A stretch of DNA of 64,000 nucleotides from positions 1 to 64,000 of the forward strand of contig CAJOEN010000025.1 of NCBI GenBank assembly GCA_905233475.1, read 5' to 3'. Below the pieces are notes generated by a model that saw only the letters and a program-made list of their open reading frames with translations, had not been told where the DNA came from and made no database searches. Shown here piece by piece: positions 1 through 8,213 of this stretch (its first letter is position 1; the number at the start of each line of letters is the position of its first letter). Source of the DNA: an uncultured Bacteroidales bacterium. Its GTDB lineage: Bacteria; Bacteroidota; Bacteroidia; Bacteroidales; P3. Both the position numbers and the translations under genes were made by a program.

Positions 1-588
1 CTTCCTGTGATTTTCTTCCCGACCTTCGACAATATCCTTGCGGTTTTCGTTGAGCAGACACGAAGTGGTGGTAAGCACGTCGCCACAGCCGTTGAAATCC
101 ACCGAACCGCCTTCCATAACGATATGCGGCTCGAAAGCGGGCAGGCCGAGGTATTCGGCAATGCGTGCAGGAATGAGGTTGTCCAAATCGCAAGGATATT
201 TACCGCCCCAAGCGTTGTAGTCCCAGTTTACGATGGCTTTCAGGCTGTCGTCGTTGCGGTTGAGCAGAAAAGCGGGGCCGTGGTCGCGACACCATGCGTC
301 GTTGGTTGGAAAGATATGAAACACAACATTTTGCATACTGGTACCAATTTCGGCAAGTGCCGCCTGTACGCGGTCGGCCATTTGCCGGTCGAGCACATTG
401 ATATGCACCAACTCGTTCTCCGCCAAGGTCTTTATAAATAAGTGGTACGACGGGAAAATCGTCTCAATCTTGCCCGGCCACGAATTTTCGTTGTGAGGGT
501 AGCTAAGCCATGTGGCCTCGTGTTTCGCCCATTCGGCAGGAAAAAAATATCCAAGAGAATTCGGATTTCGGATTTCGGAATTATTCAT
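1..588 (-). CDS. aguA: Agmatine deiminase family protein, N-terminal part (runs off the left edge)
   Basis: The first 196 residues of a peptidyl-arginine/agmatine deiminase (PPAD) family enzyme are visible; the gene continues beyond base 1. The family hydrolyses agmatine to N-carbamoylputrescine and ammonia, a step towards putrescine. Seen motifs: FFPAEW near residue 15, NTDAWCRDHGP at 95-105 (Asp/His of the active site), NWDYNAWGGKY at 121-131 and EGGSVDFNG at 159-167. The catalytic C-terminal cysteine lies outside the window. The only nearby ATG (586-588) lies inside a 7-base repeat array, so residues 1-12 are repeat-encoded and conserved sequence starts only at about residue 14. The gene follows murF on the same strand, 150 bases away. 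Confidence 0.88.
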   Translation of the reverse strand, partial: MNNSEIRNPNSLGYFFPAEWAKHEATWLSYPHNENSWPGKIETIFPSYHLFIKTLAENELVHINVLDRQMADRVQAALAEIGTSMQNVVFHIFPTNDAWCRDHGPAFLLNRNDDSLKAIVNWDYNAWGGKYPCDLDNLIPARIAEYLGLPAFEPHIVMEGGSVDFNGCGDVLTTTSCLLNENRKDIVEGREENHRK

Positions 589-593
589 AATGA
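559..593. repeat. Heptamer array over the agmatine deiminase start
   Basis: Five 7-base units (attcgga, tttcgga, tttcgga, attattc, ataatga). The array includes the start codon of the deiminase gene on the minus strand and encodes its first residues. Confidence 0.7.
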
Positions 594-738
594 TTTCTAT
601 ATTATATTCTCCTTGCCGCTAAAGCGGCAGAAATATTTGTATATCTTTTAAATTGCTTCTGCCTTCGGCAGAAAAAAAAAATGAATCAATGGAACTTTCC
701 TCATAAACATAAATAATCAATTTTCTACTTTCAACTAT

Positions 739-2031
739 TCAAAGTGTTTCCTCCAGTGTTCCCATTTTTGTACTGTTGGAGCCTTTTATCAGTATCGTAC
801 AGTCTTTTAGTATGTTGGATTCAAAATATTGCTTAGCGTCTTCGGAAGTAGCAAACCACATAGCCGACGGATCTTGGCTGCTCACAAAGGCAAACTCCTG
901 TCCTACAAATACTTTCATCTTAAAATCAAAACTTTGTACCATATTTAGCACCGCGCGATGTTCCTCCTCCGACACAGCCCCGAGTTCTTTCATTCCGCCA
1001 AGCATAACAACGGCGTTGGCGTAGGCCATTTTGCCAAAATTCTGCACAGCAGCTTTCATACTCGAAGGGTTGGCATTGTAGCAGTCGAGGAAAAGTTTGT
1101 TTTTTGCCGTTTCCTTGAACTGCGAGCGACAATTTGCAGGATGGTATTCCTCCAAAGCGCATTTGATGTCGAACAGCTCCACGCCGAAATACTGTCCCAC
1201 GCACACGGCGGCCATTGCGTTGGGCATGTTGTACTCACCCAAAAGTTGTGTCTGCACGGTGTAAACATTGTCGCCGTTTTCGAAATAGAATTTCATATAA
1301 GGATTGGCCCCGACAAAAGCGCCTTTGACGTCGGCAGCGGCCGACTGTCCGTAGGTGGTGCGAGACATTGCGGAGCTGCGTTCCATAAGGATGTCGTCGT
1401 CGGCATTGACAAAAACACGTCCGTTTTTCCCGGCAAGGTAGCGATACATCTCCGTCTTGGTGTTTATCACCCCTTCGAAAGAGCCGAAGCCCTCCAGATG
1501 CGCCTTGCCCACGTTGGTGATAAGTCCGAAGTCCGGTTCGGCAATACGGCAGAGGAAATCTATCTCGCCCGGGTGGTTGGCACCGGTCTCCACGACGGCA
1601 ATCTGAGTGTCCAACGGCATGGTTAGCAAGGTGATAGGCACACCGATATGGTTGTTGAAATTGCCTTGGGTAGAGTGTGTGCGGTAGCGTTTCGAGAGCA
1701 CGGCGGTAACAAGCTCCTTGGTGGTGGTTTTGCCGTTGGTGCCAGTGATGGCGAGCACAGGGATATTGAATTGGCGGCGGTGGTAGGTGGCAAGCTGCTG
1801 CATGGTAGCAAGGACGTTATCCACGAGAATGCAGCGGTCGTCGGTGCGGTACTGCGAGTTGTCGATAACACAGTACGAAGCACCTTTCTGCAAAGCCTCT
1901 GCAGCAAAGGCATTGCCGTCGAACGAGCCGCCCTTCAAAGCAAAGAACATTGTGCCACGACTTATATTGCGGGTGTCCGTTGTTATGGAGCCACATTGCC
2001 TGAATATATCGTATATTTCTTTAATTTCCAT
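739..2031 (-). CDS. murF: UDP-N-acetylmuramoyl-tripeptide--D-alanyl-D-alanine ligase
   Basis: MurF adds D-Ala-D-Ala to UDP-MurNAc-tripeptide in the cytoplasm, the last cytoplasmic step in building the peptidoglycan monomer. The 430-residue length is usual. The N-terminal UDP-binding domain (SITTDTRNISRGTMFFAL, residues 15-32) is followed by the ATP-binding P-loop GTNGKTT at 97-103, the Mur ligase motif ETGANHPGEI, and a C-terminal domain with LDCYNANPSSMKAA and ILIKGSNS. It stands alone rather than in a division/cell-wall cluster. A TACTTTTG element 44 bases upstream of the start suggests its own promoter. Confidence 0.95.
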   Translation of the reverse strand: MEIKEIYDIFRQCGSITTDTRNISRGTMFFALKGGSFDGNAFAAEALQKGASYCVIDNSQYRTDDRCILVDNVLATMQQLATYHRRQFNIPVLAITGTNGKTTTKELVTAVLSKRYRTHSTQGNFNNHIGVPITLLTMPLDTQIAVVETGANHPGEIDFLCRIAEPDFGLITNVGKAHLEGFGSFEGVINTKTEMYRYLAGKNGRVFVNADDDILMERSSAMSRTTYGQSAAADVKGAFVGANPYMKFYFENGDNVYTVQTQLLGEYNMPNAMAAVCVGQYFGVELFDIKCALEEYHPANCRSQFKETAKNKLFLDCYNANPSSMKAAVQNFGKMAYANAVVMLGGMKELGAVSEEEHRAVLNMVQSFDFKMKVFVGQEFAFVSSQDPSAMWFATSEDAKQYFESNILKDCTILIKGSNSTKMGTLEETL

Positions 2032-2074
2032 ATATCAAATACTTACAAAAAAAAAGCAAACTGACATAGTTGTG

Positions 2075-2082
2075 CAAAAGTA
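2075..2082 (-). promoter_or_regulatory. Putative -7 element for murF
   Basis: TACTTTTG on the minus strand matches the Bacteroidota -7 consensus TAnnTTTG, 44 bases before the murF start. No clear -33 TTG is seen. Confidence 0.5.
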
Positions 2083-2257
2083 CACTTTTTTTTCTTTTTT
2101 TCGTACATTATTGTAATACTTTATCCACACCTAAAGCAAAAAAAATGTTCATAACTTGGTACGTATAAGAGTTTGAAATCCAAGTTTTACAAAAAAAGGA
2201 CTTCAAGAATGTTGCATGTTTCGGCAAAAAAAACTGTTTTTTCTCGAAAAAAAAACG

Positions 2258-2265
2258 TAACTTTG
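2258..2265 (+). promoter_or_regulatory. Putative -7 element for the POT transporter
   Basis: TAACTTTG matches TAnnTTTG, 77 bases before the transporter start, in an AT-rich divergent intergenic region shared with murF. Confidence 0.55.
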
Positions 2266-2341
2266 CGACACAAAAGACGGGACATTTTCCTGTTTTTGAA
2301 AAGAAAAAATAACACAAATCAATAACTTAAAACAAAAAAAC

Positions 2342-4033
2342 ATGTCAGAATTCTTAAAAAATCTATGGCTTAATCACACCACTGGAGTGATATTTTGTGC
2401 CATACTGGTCTTGGTGATTCCCTTTTTGGTTTTCTATCTGAAGAAAGCCAAGGAACACCCCAAAGGACTTGTAGCCGCCGCCCTCAGTAATATGGGCGAA
2501 CGTTTCGGCTACTACATCATGAACGCCATTTTGTTGCTGTTCATCGTATCCAAATTCGGTTTGGACGACGGCACGGCAGGCCTTATCTATTCCGTCTTCT
2601 ATTTCGGAATATATGTGCTAAGTTTGGTGGGAGGTATTATTGCCGACCGTACCCAAAACTACAACCGCACAATACAGTGGGGTTTGATTATCATGGCAAT
2701 AGGCTATGTTGCCTTGGCAATCCCATTGTTCAGCAAGGATGCCAACGGCATTATCGCCAACGGCACCGGCACATGGTGGGCAATACTGATTTTCACCTGC
2801 GTGGCTCTGCTGTTCATCGCTTTCGGTAACGGTTTGTTCAAAGGCAACCTGCAGGCTCTGGTAGGTCAGATGTACGACAACTTCGAGGCCGAAGCCGCAA
2901 AGAAAGGTCCGGAAGCCTTGGCCGAAGCCAAAGACAAACGCGACAGCGGTTTCCAGATTTTCTACGTGTTCATCAACATCGGCGGCGTGATAGCTCCTTT
3001 CGTGGCTCCCGTGCTGCGTACATGGTGGCTTAAAGTCCACAACTTTGTTTACAACGCCGACATGCCGGCTCTCTGCCACCAGTATCTTGCCGACGGACAA
3101 GCTACTACAAAATTCACCGAGACCATGAACAATTCGGTGATAGACCCGAGCGCTGTTTCCGACCTCACACAATTCAGCTCCGACTACATAGATGTCTACA
3201 ACACCGGTATCCACTACGCTTTCATAGCTTCCATGTTGGCCATGTTCATCTCACTGATAATATTCTTTGTAAACAAAAAAGGATTCCCGCAACCCGCCAA
3301 GAAAGAAGCCGCTCAGGTTGTTGAATACACCGCCGAAGAAAAAGCAAGCATGGCCAAGGAAATCAAACAGCGTATGTACGCTCTGTTCGCAGTGCTGGGC
3401 ATAGCAGTGTTCTTCTGGTTGTCGTTCCACCAAAACGGACAGTCGCTGTCGGTGTTTGCCCGCGATTTCGTTGATTCTTCGGCAATTGCCCCCGAAATCT
3501 GGCAGGCTATGAACCCGTTGTTCGTTATTATCCTCACTCCTTTGGTAATGCTTATTTTCGCTGCTTTGGCAAGAAAAGGCAAACCCGTTTCCACCCCTCG
3601 CAAAATTGCTTTGGGTATGGGCATAGCTGGTTGTGCTTACCTATTCCTGTTGTTGTTCTCCATTGTTAGCAACTACCCCTCCGGCGACGAATTCAGAGCT
3701 ATGGATGCCGCAGCAATGGCACAGGCAGGATTGGCAAAAGCCGCTCCTTGGGTAATGATTGTAACATACTTTTTCCTCACTGTGGCCGAGTTGTTCATCT
3801 CGCCTCTGGGACTTTCGTTTGTGTCGAAAGTAGCTCCTCGCCACATGGTTGGCTTGTGCCAAGGCTTGTGGCTGGGTGCAACAGCCATCGGAAACCTGTT
3901 TATCTTCGTAGGTCCCATCATGCTCAACGCTTGGCCCATCTGGCAGTGCTGGGGAGTGTTCCTCGCTGTATGCCTCGTGTCCATGTGCGTAATGTTCGGC
4001 ATGGTGAAATGGCTCGAAAGAGTTACAGAATAA
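2342..4033 (+). CDS. POT/PTR family peptide MFS transporter
   Basis: A 563-residue inner-membrane protein of the proton-dependent oligopeptide transporter family, expected to import di- and tripeptides with protons. The family signature GERFGYYIMNAILLLF occurs near residues 52-67. Multiple hydrophobic segments (about 12-14) are visible. A long hydrophilic stretch at roughly residues 235-290 between helices resembles the insertion seen in Bacteroidota members. The late segment VAELFISPLGLSFVSKVAP matches the conserved region of helix 10. It is monocistronic: a TAACTTTG promoter element lies upstream and a strong hairpin terminator follows directly. Substrate range cannot be read from sequence. 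Confidence 0.93.
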   Translation: MSEFLKNLWLNHTTGVIFCAILVLVIPFLVFYLKKAKEHPKGLVAAALSNMGERFGYYIMNAILLLFIVSKFGLDDGTAGLIYSVFYFGIYVLSLVGGIIADRTQNYNRTIQWGLIIMAIGYVALAIPLFSKDANGIIANGTGTWWAILIFTCVALLFIAFGNGLFKGNLQALVGQMYDNFEAEAAKKGPEALAEAKDKRDSGFQIFYVFINIGGVIAPFVAPVLRTWWLKVHNFVYNADMPALCHQYLADGQATTKFTETMNNSVIDPSAVSDLTQFSSDYIDVYNTGIHYAFIASMLAMFISLIIFFVNKKGFPQPAKKEAAQVVEYTAEEKASMAKEIKQRMYALFAVLGIAVFFWLSFHQNGQSLSVFARDFVDSSAIAPEIWQAMNPLFVIILTPLVMLIFAALARKGKPVSTPRKIALGMGIAGCAYLFLLLFSIVSNYPSGDEFRAMDAAAMAQAGLAKAAPWVMIVTYFFLTVAELFISPLGLSFVSKVAPRHMVGLCQGLWLGATAIGNLFIFVGPIMLNAWPIWQCWGVFLAVCLVSMCVMFGMVKWLERVTE

Positions 4034-4051
4034 TTCTACCCTTTATATACA

Positions 4052-4087
4052 TAAAAAAGCTGGCTTTAAAGCCAGCTTTTTTATGTA
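4052..4087 (+). terminator. Intrinsic terminator after the POT transporter
   Basis: Near-perfect inverted repeat AAAAAGCTGGCTTT/AAAGCCAGCTTTTTT, 18 bases after the stop codon. A and T runs on both sides make it potentially bidirectional. Confidence 0.9.
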
Positions 4088-4164
4088 TATAAGGTCGCAG
4101 TAGGAAAAAACGCCCATACTTTCTGTACATCATACCGATATTCACAAAACGAATAAGATAACCA

Positions 4165-4196
4165 TTTGCTTATTTCCGAAAGTTTTCGTATTTTTG
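4165..4196 (+). promoter_or_regulatory. Promoter for the Rpn-family gene
   Basis: -7 element TATTTTTG at 4189-4196 and a TTTG -33 element at 4165-4168 with a 20-base spacer, 16 bases before the start codon. Confidence 0.6.
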
Positions 4197-4212
4197 CAGA
4201 AATTTTTGAACT

Positions 4213-5133
4213 ATGGAACAACAACGATACATACTGCCATATACCGACTTCGGTTTCAAGCATTTGTTTGGCTCGGAGCCGAACAAGGACTTGCTTATCA
4301 GTTTCTTGAACGCTATTCTGCAAGGCGAGCAGGTAATTACCGACCTCACATACCTTAACAACGAGAAACTCGGCTCCACGCAGTGGGAACGCAAAGCCAT
4401 TTTCGACGTATATTGCAAAAACGAAAAAGGCGAGTACTTCATAGTTGAAATGCAGAACGCCTACCAGAAGTTTTTCAAGGACAGAAGCGTCTTCTACTCC
4501 ACTTTCCCCATACGCGAGCAGGCCAAACAAGGCGACTGGGATTTCGAACTGAAAGCCGTTTATATAGTTGGGCTGCTGAATTTCGTTTTCGACGAGGACA
4601 AAGATTCCACAGAGTACTTCCACCATTACGTGCAACTGATGGAGAAGAACCGCAAGAAAGTGTTTTACGACAAGTTCACCCTGATGTATCTCGAACTGCC
4701 GAAATTCAACAAGGATGAAAATGAGCTTGTTACCATGATAGACAAGTGGATGTACGTTTTGAAGAACGTATCCCGGCTTCTTGACAAGCCCGCAAGTCTG
4801 CAGGAACGCATTTTTACACGTTTCTTTGAGGTAGCCGACATAAAAAAGTTCACACCCGAAGATGTGATACAATATGAAGCCTCGCTTAAAGCATACAGGG
4901 ACAACAACAACACGCTTTCCAGTGCCATTGAAAAAGGGTACAATAAAGGTATCAAGAAAGGAATAAAAGAAGGACGGAAAGAAGGTTTAGCCGAAGGACG
5001 GAAAGAAGGTTTAGCCGAAGGACGGAACCAAGAAAAAATTTCCATAGCCAAAGACATGAAATCCGACGGCCTACCTATTGCCACCATTGCCAAATACACC
5101 GGACTTCCCCACGAAGATATAGAAAAGTTGTAA
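4213..5133 (+). CDS. Rpn-family PD-(D/E)XK nuclease (putative transposase)
   Basis: A 306-residue protein of the recombination-promoting nuclease/putative transposase family (PDDEXK_2), DNA endonucleases linked to RecA-independent recombination. Family signs: the N-terminal YTDFGFKHLFGSEPNKDLL (residues 9-27), then a PD-(D/E)XK-like core FDVYCKNEKGEYFIVEMQ at 60-77 with Asp, Glu and Gln in place. The C-terminal region holds an in-frame tandem repeat (GRKEGLAE units, from 24-base DNA units near 4970-5030) in a basic/acidic helix, a common length-variable feature of the family. It has its own promoter and terminator. A fragment of a related gene occurs at 52025-52174. It need not be mobile itself. 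Confidence 0.88.
   Translation: MEQQRYILPYTDFGFKHLFGSEPNKDLLISFLNAILQGEQVITDLTYLNNEKLGSTQWERKAIFDVYCKNEKGEYFIVEMQNAYQKFFKDRSVFYSTFPIREQAKQGDWDFELKAVYIVGLLNFVFDEDKDSTEYFHHYVQLMEKNRKKVFYDKFTLMYLELPKFNKDENELVTMIDKWMYVLKNVSRLLDKPASLQERIFTRFFEVADIKKFTPEDVIQYEASLKAYRDNNNTLSSAIEKGYNKGIKKGIKEGRKEGLAEGRKEGLAEGRNQEKISIAKDMKSDGLPIATIAKYTGLPHEDIEKL
4972..5032 (+). repeat. 24-base in-frame tandem repeat inside the Rpn gene
   Basis: The unit gaaggacggaaagaaggtttagcc occurs twice in full, with partial copies on each side. It encodes GRKEGLAE repeats and preserves frame, so copy-number change would alter protein length without inactivating it. Confidence 0.8.
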
Positions 5134-5165
5134 TATTGACATTACCAAAAATTTTGTTGCAAAAA

Positions 5166-5197
5166 AAAAACGGAGCCGAAGGCTCCGCTTTTTTTAT
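5166..5197. terminator. Bidirectional intrinsic terminator
   Basis: CGGAGCC GAA GGCTCCG flanked by A-run and T-run. It can end the Rpn gene (+) and the convergent outer-membrane gene (-). Confidence 0.88.
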
Positions 5198-5212
5198 AAT
5201 TGTTAGTCTAAC

Positions 5213-5905
5213 TTAGAATTTCCAGTTGAAACCAACGCCAATGAGGCTGGGCAGAGAGTTAACGCCAAATTCTATTTCGTTAGTTTTGGAGATTTCCTTA
5301 GATCCATCTGCAGATTCGTCTGTTTCTTTACTCATGTTGTAACCTATGCTGAGCAGGTTAAGATAGCAATCCATCGAAATGTGGTCGTTCAAATTGTAGG
5401 ACAGACCAGGAATAATATTCAAACCAAAGTCAAAATATTTAGTACCGTCCACCTCTGTTGATGAAACACTTTCAATTTCAGTTTTATTTTTGTCTTGTCC
5501 CATCCAAATAGGTATCTGCAGTTCGCAGAACATGGAAAGGTTGCCAAAATCCAATACATTGTAACGTGCGAAAGGAGTGATACCGTACATTGTTGTTTTT
5601 ACTGTGTTGGTTACATCACCAGCAGCTTTGTCTTCTCCTTGAGCGGCAGGTGTTACTCTCACTCGTTTATCCTGAGAAATACCAAATGCTGCACCAATCG
5701 ACAATTTATCCATTTGGAAACCTATTTTCGGTGTGATTTCCCAAGATATTGTTTTTGGCAGATCTTGTGTTACAGAAACACCTGTTGCTGTTTGTTCGTA
5801 TTTACCGTTTTGCACGCTGAAACCAAAGTCTCCACCAACAAAAAGTTGTGCGTTTGCTACGCCCATTGTTGCCATTGCAACCAAAGTTAAAAATACTTTT
5901 TTCAT
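5213..5905 (-). CDS. Outer-membrane beta-barrel protein, unknown role
   Basis: A 230-residue protein with a clear signal peptide (MKKVFLTLVAMATMGVANA, cleavage about residue 19-20). Alternating hydrophobic/polar strands (FVGGDFGFSVQNGKYEQ, MYGITPFARYNVLDFGNLS) end in a terminal aromatic (GVGFNWKF), the usual OMP insertion signal. It resembles porin-family or OMP_b-brl small barrels of Bacteroidota; no ligand can be inferred. A TAATTTTG promoter element lies about 100 bases upstream. The adjacent gene on the same strand (6137-6934) is another barrel, but the 230-base gap and separate promoters argue against one operon. Confidence 0.82.
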   Translation of the reverse strand: MKKVFLTLVAMATMGVANAQLFVGGDFGFSVQNGKYEQTATGVSVTQDLPKTISWEITPKIGFQMDKLSIGAAFGISQDKRVRVTPAAQGEDKAAGDVTNTVKTTMYGITPFARYNVLDFGNLSMFCELQIPIWMGQDKNKTEIESVSSTEVDGTKYFDFGLNIIPGLSYNLNDHISMDCYLNLLSIGYNMSKETDESADGSKEISKTNEIEFGVNSLPSLIGVGFNWKF

Positions 5906-5999
5906 TTTTGTAAAAATTTTAATGTGTTAATAAATTAAATGATTTAAGTGTTTTCTATTGTATTATTTTTATTCATTATTCTTTAACAATATCCACATG

Positions 6000-6031
6000 C
6001 AAAATTACACCTTTCTTTTCAAAAAATCAAA
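6000..6031 (-). promoter_or_regulatory. Promoter for the 230-residue barrel protein
   Basis: Minus-strand TAATTTTG (6000-6007) with TTTG (6028-6031) 20 bases upstream of it, fitting the -7/-33 layout. Confidence 0.55.
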
Positions 6032-6136
6032 CTTCTCAACAAAAAAACTTTTGTGTTTAAATTCTAAATCATTGCGTATCATTGCATTCTACATAATTTA
6101 TAAACAACAAATTGTGAACTATAAATTATAGACCAA

Positions 6137-6934
6137 TCAAAATCTCAGTGCAACATAAACAGATATTGAGCTGTTTTTGGAATCAATATCGTCCTGCAAC
6201 CAGTCTCCTTTTTTATTTTGTTTCAGTTCGTTTAGAGTGTTGAAAAGGCCGTATGTGTAACGAGCTCCAAAAATAAGTCCTATATTATAGGCTTCTTTGT
6301 GCATTTCCATGTCTATACGGTAGCTAAAACCTGCTGTAACCGAGAGATCCCAACGTCTATAGTATTCAAAATCAGGAAGATTTACAGATGCATCTTCCTC
6401 TATTTGAGTGAATTTACCTCTCGGGCGAGTCCAATCCATTTCGGTTGTAAAGCCCCAATCCTTTATATTTTCAGAATATTGGTACGATTTTTCGCCGGTA
6501 AGCAGATAGCCCACCTGAGGGCCTGCCTCGATATTGAAACCCGTAAAGGGCGAAATTTTTAGCAACAGTGGCATTTGCAAGTAATATGTGGTAATGTCTC
6601 CTTCATAGTAGCCGCCAATGGTGGGCAGATTTACCTGGACATTGCCGTGCGCACCTTGCTTGGCAACAAAAATCTCGGTACCGAGGGTTAGTGTGGGGTT
6701 GAAACGTACATCAAGGAACATACCTGCGCTAAAACCCGTTGTATAGCTGTATTCCATCCTTTTTCCCTTTACAAAAGGCGAAATTGTATCGGGTATTTTT
6801 TCGGAGTACGACATGGTGTTGAGCGTGAATGCGGCTTTGGGGCCGAATTTTACTTTTATTTGGGCTTTTGCAGTGGTGATTCCGAGTGTCATCAAGGCCA
6901 CCAAACATACTGTAAAATGCGTTTTCGTCTTCAT
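6137..6934 (-). CDS. PorT-like outer-membrane beta-barrel protein
   Basis: 265 residues with a signal peptide (MKTKTHFTVCLVALMTLGITTAKA, cleaved before Q25) and a pattern of about eight beta strands such as GFSAGMFLDVRFNPTLTLGTEIF and YYLQMPLLLKISPFTGFNIEAG. The phrase LQMPLLLK...FxxEAGPQVGYLL is typical of the PorT/outer-membrane beta-barrel group in Bacteroidota. The protein ends in an aromatic (YVALRF). A minus-strand TATCTTTG lies 34 bases upstream. Role unknown; no secretion partners are adjacent. Confidence 0.82.
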   Translation of the reverse strand: MKTKTHFTVCLVALMTLGITTAKAQIKVKFGPKAAFTLNTMSYSEKIPDTISPFVKGKRMEYSYTTGFSAGMFLDVRFNPTLTLGTEIFVAKQGAHGNVQVNLPTIGGYYEGDITTYYLQMPLLLKISPFTGFNIEAGPQVGYLLTGEKSYQYSENIKDWGFTTEMDWTRPRGKFTQIEEDASVNLPDFEYYRRWDLSVTAGFSYRIDMEMHKEAYNIGLIFGARYTYGLFNTLNELKQNKKGDWLQDDIDSKNSSISVYVALRF

Positions 6935-6967
6935 CGGTATATTATTTTATTTTAATTTTTAGTTTTG

Positions 6968-6975
6968 CAAAGATA
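6968..6975 (-). promoter_or_regulatory. Putative -7 element for the PorT-like gene
   Basis: TATCTTTG on the minus strand, 34 bases before the start codon, matching TAnnTTTG. Confidence 0.5.
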
Positions 6976-7121
6976 TGATTTTTTTTCCAAGTTTGCCCAA
7001 ATCCGAGCAAGTTTTTTATACATCAACTTTTTATATTATTGGTGTTAAAGATGTTATATTTCTACATATCTTTTTTTCTGTTGAATTTTCAAGTGCAAGT
7101 GTTTTTTCGCAACAAGAATCT

Positions 7122-8105
7122 TTAGTGTTTTACTGTGTAGGCTGCCGGTTTCTTCTTTATAGGTGCAAATTCCTTGAGGAATTTCTTATCCTCGTGCAGA
7201 CGCCCACGTATGTTTTCACGCAAAATCCACTTGCCATTACTGAAATACAGGGCGTTTTCCATTCCCGACGGCACATAGTACTGATACAGACCCTCCATGC
7301 CCTCGATAACCGGAGACACATCATCAAATACAATCATTTTATCTTTCTCCTCGCGCGACACGGTAACGGTAACCGTTTTTCCGTTTTTCTTTTCCTTCTT
7401 TTTTTCCTGGATCTCGTAATACTGCTCGTCGTAACGGACATTTACCGAGGCTTTTTTGGAATATTGTATCAAAACGCGGCGTATGTTGCGGTCGTGTTTA
7501 AAAACCTGAGCACCAAAAATAGGTTGCGAGGAGTTCGATTTGAAGGTGATAGGCTCTATCACTTTGCGTTGCACTATGGTATTGCCACCACTCCAACCGA
7601 TAAGCGTATAAGAAACTTTGCCGTCGTATTTTATAGTTATAAGTTCTTGATATATAGCCCCATACCAGTTATTGCCCATAAGCACCGATTCTTCGGTGTT
7701 GAACATCTCCTCGCTTTTGTCGTTAAGTATATGCACATCGTATTCATCGGTTTTGGGGTTGTATGCCTGCACCATGCCGAAACACTCGTATTCGCCGTTG
7801 TCGCGTATCACCGCCCAAGAGAATATCTTAAACTTGCCGTCATCGGCGGTAAGCACCGACACATTGCGTCCGAAATTCCATTTCCACGCAAAAGATTTTT
7901 CGCCAAGCAAAGCCTCTTCCAACAGCAACAAAGCCTGTTCGTTGGCGTTGTAACGCTCGTTGTCGGTAGATGCGTTGAAAGTCTTGTCGAAAAGCTGGTT
8001 AAGCTCCTGCTCGTAGTGGCGCATTTCGTCCTTGCTTTGTGCGTAAATTGCCGCCGGGCACAGCGTTAGCAGCAACATTAAAGTTATTACTTTTTTTATG
8101 TGCAT
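7122..8105 (-). CDS. Exported protein of unknown function
   Basis: 327 residues starting with a signal peptide (MHIKKVITLMLLLTLCPAAIYA). The mature part is mixed alpha/beta and soluble, with no lipobox and no recognisable catalytic motif. Sections such as FSWAVIRDNGEYECFGMVQAY and YTLIGWSGGNTIVQRKVIEP are well formed and the reading frame is clean, so this is a real gene, probably periplasmic. A highly charged segment (EIQEKKKEKKNGKTVTV) is notable. It is transcribed away from the acyl-CoA reductase gene, sharing the intergenic region with it. I do not recognise the family. Confidence 0.75.
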   Translation of the reverse strand: MHIKKVITLMLLLTLCPAAIYAQSKDEMRHYEQELNQLFDKTFNASTDNERYNANEQALLLLEEALLGEKSFAWKWNFGRNVSVLTADDGKFKIFSWAVIRDNGEYECFGMVQAYNPKTDEYDVHILNDKSEEMFNTEESVLMGNNWYGAIYQELITIKYDGKVSYTLIGWSGGNTIVQRKVIEPITFKSNSSQPIFGAQVFKHDRNIRRVLIQYSKKASVNVRYDEQYYEIQEKKKEKKNGKTVTVTVSREEKDKMIVFDDVSPVIEGMEGLYQYYVPSGMENALYFSNGKWILRENIRGRLHEDKKFLKEFAPIKKKPAAYTVKH

Positions 8106-8128
8106 TCCGTAGTTTGGTTTATTTTTTG

Positions 8129-8136
8129 TATTTTTG
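8129..8136 (+). promoter_or_regulatory. Putative -7 element for the acyl-CoA reductase gene
   Basis: TATTTTTG matches TAnnTTTG, 77 bases upstream of the start. No well-spaced -33 element was found. Confidence 0.4.
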
Positions 8137-8213
8137 TTTTTACGAAAAACAGCACAAAAAGTTATAATATCGTTTCAAATATCTGTTTTTTAACAAAATA
8201 AACAACAAACGTC

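Noticed and set aside
7-441. Plus-strand ORF of 144 codons
   Set aside because: It is antisense to the agmatine deiminase gene, whose motifs are clear on the minus strand.
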